NCBI GenBank assembly: GCA_020692565.1
Contig: JAIMKJ010000040.1
Span: 1 to 40,825 of the forward strand
DNA: 40,825 bases
Direction: 5' to 3'
From: Thermomonas sp.
Lineage (GTDB): Bacteria; Pseudomonadota; Gammaproteobacteria; Xanthomonadales; Xanthomonadaceae
Shown: in pieces, positions 8,574 to 16,238 of the stretch
How the letters are laid out: every line of letters begins with the position of its first letter
Numbering within the stretch: position 1 is the first letter of the stretch
The notes under the pieces: generated by a model
Database searches by the model: none
What the model was told of the DNA's origin: nothing
The model's input: the letters and a program-made list of their open reading frames with translations, nothing else
Program-made: the position numbers and the translations under genes

Positions 8574-9977
8574 TCAGACCAGCTGGTCGACGGTCCAGTA
8601 CAGCAGGTTGAACGGTTTGGCGCGATCGGCCGCATCGCTGGCTTCGGTCGCGTCCAGCACGTTGCCCGAACCGACCAGCACGCTGTCGAGGAAGTTCTTC
8701 AATTCCAGGCTCATGGTCTGGATATCGCCATTCTTGAAGTCGACGATGGTGGTGCAGTGGCTTTCGTTGAGTGCGCGATACTGCGGGAAGTAACCGCCGA
8801 AGTTGCCCAGGCCGTTGAGTTTCGCCGACAGCCGCTGGGTGTCGGTGTTCCAGCGGGCGTGGATCAACGCTTCCTTGGCGGCCTGGTTCGGCGCGTTCTG
8901 GATGTCGGTGAAGAACCGCTCGTACGAATACGAGGAGAAATTCAGATCCTTCCAGAAGTGGGTGTGACCGAAACGGTCGTTCGGATACTTCGCCGACAGC
9001 GCGTTGTAGATGGTGCCCAGCTGGTTGAGGTCGAGCTGCGGCATCTGGCCGGCGAGGTAGGGCAGCGGCCCGTTCGGTTTGTTCAGCCCCCACGCCTGGC
9101 GCATCAGGCCCTGCAGCGGCGCGGACGGATAGACGCTCGGATCGCCGCCGAGCGGGGCGTCGAAGACCGGGCCGGAATCGTCGATCAGGAAGCCGCGGGT
9201 CGGCGCCAGGTCGCGGCGCAGCGGTGCGTAGTTGGTCAGGCTGCCGGCGCCGCCGGCGCTGCAGCCGGTGGACAGCATCTGCGTCGGCCGCTGCACGTTG
9301 TCCTTCAGCCAGCTCACCACGGCGCGGACGTTGCGGGTGCCGTTGTGGTGCCAGACCAGCGGCGGCTTCACGCCGTCCGGGTCGTTGTAAACCGCCACCT
9401 TGTCGCCGCTGTAGATATCGCCGGTGCAGTAGGGCACGTAGACGATGTTCCACTGCTGGGTCTTGATCGAGTCGAACGGACTGACGCGAGTGGTGAACGG
9501 GCTGACCAGGCTTGCGCCGGGATTGAGCAGGCTCATGTAGTCGTCGGGGATGCCGTTCGGGTTACGCGCGCCGCGCACGCCGGTCTGGCCGGTGCAGCTG
9601 GCGTAATCCCAGCAGGCGCCGCCGCCTTCCATGTAGATGATCGTGTTGCGGGTGTTCGGCACGCGGTTGAAAAAGAACTTGTATTGCGAACCGTTGCCGC
9701 AGACCGCGCCGGTCTCGGGCGCGAGCTTGATGGTCTGCCATTCGCTGTAAGCGCCCGGCCTGAAGCCGTCGGCATAGCCGGCCGGATTGGACAGCAGCGG
9801 ATAGTCGCCGGTGCGTTGCGCAGCGGTGACCTTGTTGTCGGCTTTCGGCGGCGATGCGATGTTCGCCAGTGTCTGCCAGAACGAATAATCGCCTTCCTCC
9901 GCATGCAGCGGCGCTGCAATCAGGATCGTGGCGATGGCGGTTGCAAGCACGACAGGCTTGCTGATCGATGCGGTCAT
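8574..9977 (-). CDS. Secreted pectinacetylesterase/Notum-like serine hydrolase
   Basis: A 467-residue exported alpha/beta hydrolase. Residues 1-26 are a signal peptide ending APLHA. The oxyanion-type motif YMEGGGACWD is at about 115-124 and the nucleophile motif STGCSAGGAGS has the Ser at 240. The catalytic Asp is probably in FLIDDSGPVF (about 266-267) and the His in NESHCTT near the C-terminus. The EGGG-ACW and GCSAGG pair is typical of the pectinacetylesterase/Notum family (CE13), which removes acyl groups from polysaccharides or lipids. The true substrate here is unknown. Six or more cysteines in the mature part suggest disulfides. AGGAAGGAAGG just upstream of 9977 supports the start. The next gene downstream may be its dedicated chaperone. 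Confidence 0.82.
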   Translation of the reverse strand: MTASISKPVVLATAIATILIAAPLHAEEGDYSFWQTLANIASPPKADNKVTAAQRTGDYPLLSNPAGYADGFRPGAYSEWQTIKLAPETGAVCGNGSQYKFFFNRVPNTRNTIIYMEGGGACWDYASCTGQTGVRGARNPNGIPDDYMSLLNPGASLVSPFTTRVSPFDSIKTQQWNIVYVPYCTGDIYSGDKVAVYNDPDGVKPPLVWHHNGTRNVRAVVSWLKDNVQRPTQMLSTGCSAGGAGSLTNYAPLRRDLAPTRGFLIDDSGPVFDAPLGGDPSVYPSAPLQGLMRQAWGLNKPNGPLPYLAGQMPQLDLNQLGTIYNALSAKYPNDRFGHTHFWKDLNFSSYSYERFFTDIQNAPNQAAKEALIHARWNTDTQRLSAKLNGLGNFGGYFPQYRALNESHCTTIVDFKNGDIQTMSLELKNFLDSVLVGSGNVLDATEASDAADRAKPFNLLYWTVDQLV

Positions 9978-10354
9978 GACCTTCCTTCCTTTGGGTGATG
10001 GACTGCTTGGATAAACGCCCGCAATGGGCGCTGTGTGGCTGGCGACGCCCCCTGCATCGCGCCATGTGGTCCGGACCATGCCATGAAACGAGCGTTTGAT
10101 CTACACCGGTGCGGCGCGTCGCTCAATGGTCGCCCGGTTGTTCGATCGAGCCGGATACGTCGGCGGCGCGGAGATGTCGCATCGCAGCATCACGTCTGCG
10201 CGCAACGTCGGCGATGTCGTCGGCAACGTGCGGCGCCGCAGCGGCTGCGTGTTGTCGATCGGCGACAACGGATCCACGCCGGTGCCGTTGCGCCGCTGGT
10301 CGGGCTTGCTGCAGCACGACCGCGCCGAGCGCTCTACGGCCTTTCCGCTCCCAT
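9978..10354. other. Non-coding or degenerate interval upstream of the hydrolase gene
   Basis: Short frames exist on both strands but none is recognisable. The interval should contain the promoter of the secreted hydrolase. It leads directly into two repeat elements (10355-10386 and 10429-10534). It may be decayed sequence; no motif was identified. Confidence 0.4.
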
Positions 10355-10386
10355 GCGCACAAGCCGAAGGCTTCATGTGTCATCGC
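10355..10386. repeat. REP palindrome, AAGCCGAAGGCTT family (copy 1)
   Basis: The core AAGCC-GAA-GGCTT is flanked by imperfectly pairing GCGCAC and CATGTGT. The same element occurs in a more perfect form at 12042-12081 (see there). Repeated extragenic palindrome. Confidence 0.75.
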
Positions 10387-10428
10387 CTCGAAACTATCCA
10401 GTGCTTCGATATTGATTCGGCACGAAGC

Positions 10429-10534
10429 TGTTTGAATCAGTGGCCGTGGTTCGTAGGAGGGGCTTCAGCCCCGAGCATTTTTCGATGATCGGGTTTGCGG
10501 CCTGAAGATCGGGCCTGAAGGCCCTCCTGCGAAG
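10429..10534. repeat. REPIN, GTAGGAGGG family (copy A)
   Basis: Two inverted REP units face each other: GTAGGAGGGGCTTCAGCCCC near 10454 and CGGGCCTGAAGGCCCTCCTG from 10510. Each unit is itself a small palindrome. The flank upstream of the first unit (TTTGAAT... with a GGTGGC-like stretch) is also shared with copy C, so the mobile unit is somewhat longer than the two REPs. It lies past the end of the membrane-protein pseudogene. Confidence 0.85.
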
Positions 10535-10585
10535 AGATGACGCTTCGCGTGCGCCGCCAACCGAGGCACTGCGCCTTGCGGGCCG

Positions 10586-11090
10586 CTAGCCGGCATCGCG
10601 TCCATCGTCTTTGCCCACCGTGGGCACGAAACGGATCGGTACTTCCGACAGTTTGGCCAGCAGGCGCCGCTCCTCGCGGCTCTCCCATGAATCGAAGCCG
10701 ATGGTTTCGATCGGGCGCCACAACGCCACCCAGGCCAGGATCAACAAACCCTCAGCCATCACCTCGCCGATCGATCCGCCGATGGCTTCGACCCAGCGGC
10801 GAAGCAACAACGCGATCACAAGCGTCGCAACGCCCGCCGACAGCGCAACGCGGCCGATGCGCAAGCGAGAAATGTGTATGGATGGCGGAAGCGATATCCG
10901 CGAGATGCTCGCCGAGCGCCGCAGGCGCATGAATCGCGATGGTCAGCGACTGGCGTGCGCCGTACTCTCCGGCGCTCTCCAGCAGATAGGCCTCGGCGTT
11001 GCGGTCAAGCGCCTTGGCGTGGAACGGCGCCGGGTCGAGGTTGTCGAACAGCTGGTCCAATCGCTCCATGCGCAGATCGATGTCCGGCAT
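10586..11090 (-). pseudogene. Small two-helix membrane protein, frame-broken
   Basis: The N-terminal part starts at 11090 with GGGAG about 9 nt upstream and reads MPDIDLRMERLDQLFDNLDP, then PFHAKALDRNAEAYLLES and a beta-rich stretch. This is the start of a conserved proteobacterial membrane protein family whose hallmark is the DPxPFHxKxLDxxAE segment. That frame drifts after about residue 78 (IHTHFSLA). The rest of the family pattern (LSAGVATLVIALLLRRWVEA, then EGLLILAWVALWRPIE and ERRLLAKLSEVPIRFVP) continues in another frame and ends at 10586. Spliced by eye, the connecting region is shorter than I expect for the family, so an out-of-frame deletion near 10855-10885 is more likely than a one-base error. 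No function is known. It overlaps the end of the CHAD gene. Confidence 0.65.
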
Positions 11091-11976
11091 CGTGCTTGTC
11101 TCCCGTATCGTGCGCCCGCGAGCTCGTGCCCCATGCGCAGCGCGTATGCCGCAGCCGTTCGCGGGCGACCTCCCGCAGCAGCCTGCGCTGATCGACAGGA
11201 AACGGAGAGCGTCCGCCGCAGTGGCGGAGCAGCAGCGCATCATCCTGCGACTCGCCCAGCGCCTGCGCCTGATGTTCATGACCCTTGGCCCCGCCCGGTC
11301 GCAGGTCGGGCTGCAACCCCGCCAGCAGAGAGTCCTGCTGCCGCAATCGGCGCAGGCGACGCCGGAAGACGTGCCAGGCCTCGTCGTCATCGGGATGCCG
11401 CTCGACCCGCCGCCGCGCCTTGTCGGCCCGCCGTTTGCTTCGCATCACCGCCTTGGCGATGTCGCCTTCGCTCACGCTCTGCCACGGCAGGCGCAGCAGA
11501 CGCGCCTGCGCGGCGGACAGCCGTTGGCGGCGGGCATCGAACTGCGGGTCGCGTTGCAGCGCGCGTTCCAGCATCCGGTCGCGACGCTCCCGCACCGACA
11601 TCCCGGCCAGCGGCAGAATGTCGCGCACCGCAGTCGGCGCCGAATCGTCGAGCCGTTGCAGCGCCTCGATCAGCGCCTGCGCATCGCGCAACGGTGACAA
11701 CCCGCGGCAAAGCCGGCCCAGCTCGTCGTCGAGCTGCTCCTCGCGCCCATCGAATACGCGCGCGCCAAGCGCGAGCGCGGCCCGGGTACGACGGATGCAT
11801 TTTCTGGCTTCATGGATCCCCGAATGCCGCGCCTCGCCTTCCTGAGCCAAAAGGGTCTGCGCTTGCAGCAACTGTCCGCTGGCGAACGCCATCAGACGGG
11901 ACCCGATGGCCGGGTGTTCGTCGAACGATGTGACGGAAGCCATGGCGACAGTGTGGTGCGGCATCGAGGCAATCAT
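11005..11976 (-). CDS. CHAD domain protein
   Basis: A 323-residue protein with the conserved histidine alpha-helical domain. HSGIHEARKCIRRTRAALAL has the typical first conserved His and basic face, and Arg/Lys/His-rich helices follow (KRRADKARRRVERH, WHVFRRRLRRLRQQDSLL). CHAD proteins bind polyphosphate through these basic faces and often localise to polyphosphate granules. The last 50 or so residues look unlike CHAD and read through the start of the next gene in another frame (86-bp overlap), so the original stop may have been lost. Start choice is uncertain: 11976, 11964 and the Met of MASVTSF are all in frame and none has ideal spacing to a ribosome site. Confidence 0.8.
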   Translation of the reverse strand: MIASMPHHTVAMASVTSFDEHPAIGSRLMAFASGQLLQAQTLLAQEGEARHSGIHEARKCIRRTRAALALGARVFDGREEQLDDELGRLCRGLSPLRDAQALIEALQRLDDSAPTAVRDILPLAGMSVRERRDRMLERALQRDPQFDARRQRLSAAQARLLRLPWQSVSEGDIAKAVMRSKRRADKARRRVERHPDDDEAWHVFRRRLRRLRQQDSLLAGLQPDLRPGGAKGHEHQAQALGESQDDALLLRHCGGRSPFPVDQRRLLREVARERLRHTRCAWGTSSRAHDTGDKHDAGHRSAHGAIGPAVRQPRPGAVPRQGA

Positions 11977-12041
11977 CCTCAGGATGAACGAGCATCATGA
12001 GGGTCGCCGGAGATGGCCGGCTTGATTGAAGTCAAATGGTC

Positions 12042-12081
12042 GTAGGGCGCATAAGCCGAAGGCTTCATGCGCGATGAGGCA
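12042..12081. repeat. REP palindrome, AAGCCGAAGGCTT family (copy 2)
   Basis: GTAGG is followed by a hairpin with arms GCGCATAAGCC and GGCTTCATGCGC (12047-12057 and 12061-12072, one bulge) and a GAA loop. It sits at the boundary between the host-like CHAD gene and the AT-richer OLD-like gene. Confidence 0.8.
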
Positions 12082-12097
12082 TCGCTCGCACCACACA

Positions 12098-13942
12098 CTA
12101 CAGATCGAATACATCTATCCAGCTTGGTGTCCGGAGATGGTTAGTCTCTGTATAAATCTTGCTGTCCGACGCCTGCGATGCTCCTCCTACATGATGGTGG
12201 ATTTTCGGACGAAGACCGTCCATGAGCTTTTTGCCATGAGAATTTAGAAATGAGACCGGCACCAGCCCGTTGGCAGGAATGAATTGACCAATTGGGGGAG
12301 GATTAGCCGGCATTCCGGACGCAGTCCATTCCGGCTTGCCACGCTTACGCGGGGCATCATAGAGTGATGAGCAAATATGCTCACGAGCAACGCGAGCGGC
12401 ATTCACAAGCTCGTCGCGCTTGAACGCGATCACATCTGTAATTGCGGCATCGATTAGCTCTGGGTCAATGTCGTGGAAAACTTCTTTTAGGTGCAGATTC
12501 TGTGAAAACGAATGTTCAACATCGTTTAGTGGTGTGAAAACCTCTGTAACTCGAGTCACTCCGTTGCGCTCGCGTTCCGAGGCGGCACACGATAGTTCGA
12601 ATTGCATTTCCGATTCGGTACGAAAGTCTCGATCCCGATGCAGAATTATTCGACAATCTGGGCGCATGTCGGTGATCATGTTTGCGAGAAGCCTCGCAGC
12701 AGGAAGGTTTCCGCAGCCGTTATAAGAGAGTACTGCCAAGTTTTCGGGAGCGCCGTTTGCCTTGGCAAGCACCGATACCGGTCGAGATAACTTGTCTTCT
12801 GTCATGAGGATTATAGGCTTGGAAGGATCGAAGGCATCCGCGCCGGCTGATAGCGCTCCGAGCGTCATCAAAATGGGTATCGCAGGACGTTGAGCATCGT
12901 CGACTGGAACCTTCGCCCCTTCGCTCATCCATATAACCGCAGCGTCGGTGTCGTACATGAGGCGCTGGATTAGTTGGGGTGAATGACTGGCGAGCAGAAT
13001 GCGGGTTTGCGTTTCGACGGCAACACTTCTTAGTGCATCGTAGAGTCTCGATTGGCTGTCGGCGTGCAAGTGCGCGTCGGGTTCATCCAACAAAATAAGG
13101 GGCGGAGCATAGAAGCAGGCATAGGCGATGATCTGAATGACCTGCAGCATTCCAGTCGATGCCATGTCAAGCGTGACCCTGGTTCCTGGCGTTTCGACTT
13201 CAACTTTAACGTGCCGATCACGTTGTTTGTCATGATCTACTATGACTCGTGTGCCTAGATAACAGCGGTCAAGAAGTGTAGCGAAAGTCTTCCAGCCACT
13301 GTCTGGAAGGAGGCTGATGTCACGCCCCTTACACCAAGCAGTTCTAGCCGTCTCATCTAAATCGCGTGTGAAGAGGTGGTCAAGCACAGTACGTAGGTAT
13401 AGGTTTGCATCACCATGCATGACTGCGGCATCCATCGCGCCCTTTGTCCGCCATTCTTCGCGCATTGGGATGCCCGATAACCCCGGCGTGAAGATCGAGA
13501 AAGGCTGATCACCGTCCGCAAGCACGGCCGCGAGATCATCGTCCCCTGTGCGAGTGATAGCGATGTTCGCGTTCTTTCCGCGGCGGACCTCGATAGTGAT
13601 CTCCTTATCCGTGTTCGTGTCGAGATCTATACCACGGTAGGTAATTGAGTAGCCGAGGTTCTGAGTCGCACTGTCTCCACGTCTCAAATCCAGCAGCCGC
13701 TCCGTAGGGCGAAACAGCACCGCATCGTTCGCGACGGTGCCAGCGAAGTCTGGCGTGCCGTTGGCTCGGATGCCGCGAAACGCAGCTTGTAAGATTGATA
13801 CGCCGAGTTGTGCCGCTTGCAAAGCGCTACTTTTGCCGCTCGTGTTTCCGCCAACTAGTGCAGTTATTGGCTGCAAATCAATCTCAAGTGATTCAATCCG
13901 TTTAAAGTTCTTAATTACGACTATATCAAGTCGAACTCGCAT
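12098..13942 (-). CDS. OLD-type AAA ATPase with TOPRIM-like C-terminal domain (possible defence nuclease)
   Basis: A 614-residue protein. Residues 1-330 are an ABC/SMC-like ATPase of the AAA_15/OLD type: Walker A GGNTSGKSS at 31-39, signature-like DMASTG at 259-264, Walker B LILLDEPDAHLHAD at 282-294 and the switch His in LLASHSPQ near 320. Residues 375-445 look like a TOPRIM fold: beta strand PIILMTEDK with Glu382, a helix, then RIILHRDRD with the Asp-x-Asp pair at 437-439. OLD-family nucleases cut DNA in phage defence (P2 Old, Gabija GajA, some retron effectors). No partner helicase, reverse transcriptase or HNH gene is adjacent. The gene and its upstream flank are visibly more AT-rich than the neighbours, suggesting transfer. 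GAGGGGG lies 4 nt before the start. Nuclease activity and the defence role are inferred. Confidence 0.8.
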   Translation of the reverse strand: MRVRLDIVVIKNFKRIESLEIDLQPITALVGGNTSGKSSALQAAQLGVSILQAAFRGIRANGTPDFAGTVANDAVLFRPTERLLDLRRGDSATQNLGYSITYRGIDLDTNTDKEITIEVRRGKNANIAITRTGDDDLAAVLADGDQPFSIFTPGLSGIPMREEWRTKGAMDAAVMHGDANLYLRTVLDHLFTRDLDETARTAWCKGRDISLLPDSGWKTFATLLDRCYLGTRVIVDHDKQRDRHVKVEVETPGTRVTLDMASTGMLQVIQIIAYACFYAPPLILLDEPDAHLHADSQSRLYDALRSVAVETQTRILLASHSPQLIQRLMYDTDAAVIWMSEGAKVPVDDAQRPAIPILMTLGALSAGADAFDPSKPIILMTEDKLSRPVSVLAKANGAPENLAVLSYNGCGNLPAARLLANMITDMRPDCRIILHRDRDFRTESEMQFELSCAASERERNGVTRVTEVFTPLNDVEHSFSQNLHLKEVFHDIDPELIDAAITDVIAFKRDELVNAARVAREHICSSLYDAPRKRGKPEWTASGMPANPPPIGQFIPANGLVPVSFLNSHGKKLMDGLRPKIHHHVGGASQASDSKIYTETNHLRTPSWIDVFDL

Positions 13943-14159
13943 ACGTCCCCCTCAAGATATGTCAGAAATATTATTAAGATCAACTTCGTTTTTACTGTTT
14001 TCGGAGAAATAAGAGGATTGCACCAAAAACTCGAAATGATTGCGATCTTGTTATTGCATTTAAAACATTCTCAATTCAAAGGTTGGTCCGTTTGGTGCGC
14101 TCTGCTGTGGGTCATCGTGCTTCCATACGATTATTGAAATGATTCAGTCGTGGCGGGAT
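13943..14159. other. AT-rich upstream region of the OLD-like gene
   Basis: The most AT-rich stretch of the window, with runs such as AATATTATTAAG and TTATTGCATTTAAAAC. On the minus strand a TAATAT hexamer about 30 nt before the gene start is a possible -10 box; no clear -35 was found. No retron-like or other structured RNA could be recognised. Confidence 0.45.
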
Positions 14160-15038
14160 TCAAAAGAGCGAACCGATATAAGCGTTCGGATCTTGAATCT
14201 TCTGGGCCTTGATCCGATCGACTGCAGACTTGATCCGTTGCGCATCTGCGATCCGCAGCATGGGCGCTTCGCCGATCGGAGAGAAATCCGACATGCGGAG
14301 CCGGAACACATATTCGCCAAGCGTGAGCAGTAGCGTGCCGTCGCCGAGATCGAGAGCGCTGCGGATGTCGGAGGCCCATCGCCCGTTGGGGCAGTCCGCG
14401 GAGGGCGGTTCCAGGTACATCGGAATCTTCGTCCAGGCGTTCTCGTCCTGTGCCGAATCATCCTTGGCGCCGGAGCGGTGTCCAACCACGGTCAGTTCGA
14501 GGGGGCAAAATCCCTTCATGCCGTCCGCGTAGAGCGAATCACGAAAATCGAGAAAATTGTTTTTGTCTCCGAAGTACATCGCGCCACCGTTGTTGCCGTC
14601 GGGGTCGTCGATGAGAAAACTGGAACCTGCGATCCACCGATGTGTGCGTCCCTTCGCATCGTTGAACATGAAGGTTCTCCGGGGGCCGGGCACCTGTTCG
14701 ATCGAGACCGGCATTCTTTCGCCCGTGAAGAAATCGAGCGCTTCGGCCTGGCCTGTCGCGGGCGCGGAGATCACCCATGCCGTCCATCGACCTTCGATGT
14801 TCTCGACGAACATCTGCTCGCCGGAGAACTTGCGCTGCGCCACGGCATCGACCGGCCAGACCGGTGTCTGCGTGCGGCTGCTTTGCGCCGTGGCGGGGGA
14901 GGCCGGGCCGGAACCTGTCTGCGGCGGCAGTGCACTTTCGCCCGTGTGCCGTGAAGCGGTGCAGGCGCCTGCGAGAAGGCCGCCCATCGCCAGCGTCAGG
15001 ATGAAAACCGACGCCCTCCATCGTTCCGGTTTCGACAT
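14160..15038 (-). CDS. Putative lipoprotein of unknown function
   Basis: A 292-residue protein. The start at MSKPERWR has AGGA 8 nt upstream. Its N-terminal helix ends LLAGAC, a slightly atypical lipobox, so the mature protein is likely lipid-anchored at that Cys. A short Ser/Pro/Thr linker (to about residue 62) leads to a globular domain of about 225 residues with many Trp and Phe, GEYVFRLRMSDF near the end and two further cysteines. No catalytic motif or known family was recognised. It is alone on its strand, between the AT-rich OLD-like region and a REP doublet. An upstream in-frame extension to 15179 has no lipobox logic and was rejected. Confidence 0.7.
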   Translation of the reverse strand: MSKPERWRASVFILTLAMGGLLAGACTASRHTGESALPPQTGSGPASPATAQSSRTQTPVWPVDAVAQRKFSGEQMFVENIEGRWTAWVISAPATGQAEALDFFTGERMPVSIEQVPGPRRTFMFNDAKGRTHRWIAGSSFLIDDPDGNNGGAMYFGDKNNFLDFRDSLYADGMKGFCPLELTVVGHRSGAKDDSAQDENAWTKIPMYLEPPSADCPNGRWASDIRSALDLGDGTLLLTLGEYVFRLRMSDFSPIGEAPMLRIADAQRIKSAVDRIKAQKIQDPNAYIGSLF

Positions 15039-15121
15039 GGTCGATCGTCCTGCCCGATCTCGTGGGCGTCGTCCGTTGAATTGGCGAGTGTAGACCAGTA
15101 TCCGTCGCGAGCCGCGGTGAA

Positions 15122-15212
15122 GTAGCCCGGATAAAGCAAAGGGCCGGATCCGGGAATCTCCGGTTAAGTGTGTCTGCACGTCATCCCGGGTGCGCTGCGC
15201 TTACCCGGCTAC
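15122..15212. repeat. REP doublet, GTAGCCCGG family
   Basis: GTAGCCCGGATAA at 15122 and the inverted TTACCCGGCTAC ending at 15212 bracket the element. The right half contains the palindromic CCCGGGTGCGCTGCGCTTA. It lies between two minus-strand genes. A REPIN-like pair unrelated in sequence to the GTAGGAGGG family. Confidence 0.7.
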
Positions 15213-15287
15213 GAATCCGGGCGCAAGCACTTTATGCGTAATACGACGCCGGATTGTGGACCTTTGCCGTCGTGGTGAAGCCGGCGC

Positions 15288-16136
15288 TTATTCCTCAACG
15301 CTCTCCAGATCCCGCTCTCCAACCCGCCACGCATTCCCCTCGCGCACCATACGCACGCGACCGCTGCGTTTGATGTCATCACGATCCACGCCTTCGACCC
15401 AGAGGATGGCTTCGTTGCCGTGGAGGCGGCCGCGCAGGATCTTCGGCTGCTGCGGTTGTTCGTCGCGCAGGTCCTTGAGCGTTTCCTTGATGCGCTGGTC
15501 GTCGTTGGGCAGGCGCCAGCGCGCCTCGTCGCCCAGGAGCTCGCGCAGGGCGACGATGTCGCCTTTCGCCACGGCTGTTGCGTAGGCGCGATACGCGCCG
15601 CCGGGGGCGCCGCCGCCTGCGGGTAAGGCGGTGCCCGAAGGCTGTGCGATGGCGACATCGAAACGCAGATCGTAGTCGTAGGGCTTGCCGAAGAAGTCTT
15701 GGGGTTCGGCCAGCACCCAGCGGCCGGCGATGCGCGCGTCGGTCTGTACGTCGAGTCTCAGTTCGCCGTAGCCGGAGGTGTTGAAGGAGTCGTCCGGATT
15801 CCGGCGGCGGTAGTACAGTCCGCATTCGCCGCCATCGGCGGTGAGGCATACGCGGATGGCACCGCCGGTGCGTTCGCCGAGCTGTTCGCTGGCGGCATTG
15901 TCGGGATCGAAGGCGGCGGCGATCTTCGCGGCATCCAGGGGATGGTCGCTCAGGTAGACGAAGATATCGTCAAAGGTCGGGTCCACATGTTCTTCGCGGC
16001 GGACGGCGATGGCGTAGCGCGTTTCCAGGCCGTTCTCGGCCATGCGGAAATGCCCGCTGCCGGTGTCGGCCGCGTTCGCATGGCCGATCGACCCGAACAA
16101 TGCGAGCGCCAGCAGTGCGAATCGTTGCGGTGTCAT
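15288..16136 (-). CDS. Secreted protein of unknown function
   Basis: A 282-residue protein with a signal peptide at 1-22 (MTPQRFALLALALFGSIGHANA). The mature part has an N-terminal beta-rich domain with a Cys pair in RVCLTADGGECGLYYRRR (probable disulfide) and a C-terminal domain from about residue 185 (PGGAYRAYATAVAKGDIVAL). That C-terminal part resembles small cystatin/NTF2-like folds that often end secreted proteins (KGDIVALRELLGDEARW ... GRVRMVREGNAWRVGE). No enzyme motif is seen. GGGG about 7 nt upstream supports the start. It is followed by a REP doublet and may form a unit with the next gene upstream, which is also exported. Confidence 0.65.
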   Translation of the reverse strand: MTPQRFALLALALFGSIGHANAADTGSGHFRMAENGLETRYAIAVRREEHVDPTFDDIFVYLSDHPLDAAKIAAAFDPDNAASEQLGERTGGAIRVCLTADGGECGLYYRRRNPDDSFNTSGYGELRLDVQTDARIAGRWVLAEPQDFFGKPYDYDLRFDVAIAQPSGTALPAGGGAPGGAYRAYATAVAKGDIVALRELLGDEARWRLPNDDQRIKETLKDLRDEQPQQPKILRGRLHGNEAILWVEGVDRDDIKRSGRVRMVREGNAWRVGERDLESVEE

Positions 16137-16238
16137 GGCAGCCCCGTGTGAGTCGATCCTGTCATGGGGAGAACGGGATCGATGTCGGCGCACGGTCATG
16201 CGCTACGGGGCGGGAACACCTGGCCGTATCGAAGGCAC

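Noticed and set aside
8481..9998. Long plus-strand frame opposite the secreted hydrolase
   Set aside because: No recognisable domain; the hydrolase frame has a signal peptide, nucleophile motif and ribosome site.
10101..10376. Small frames on both strands in the interval upstream of the hydrolase
   Set aside because: They overlap each other and a REP element and show no domain, signal peptide or convincing ribosome site.
13943..14159. Retron or other defence ncRNA upstream of the OLD-like gene
   Set aside because: AT-rich, but no reverse transcriptase gene and no obvious msr/msd inverted repeats.
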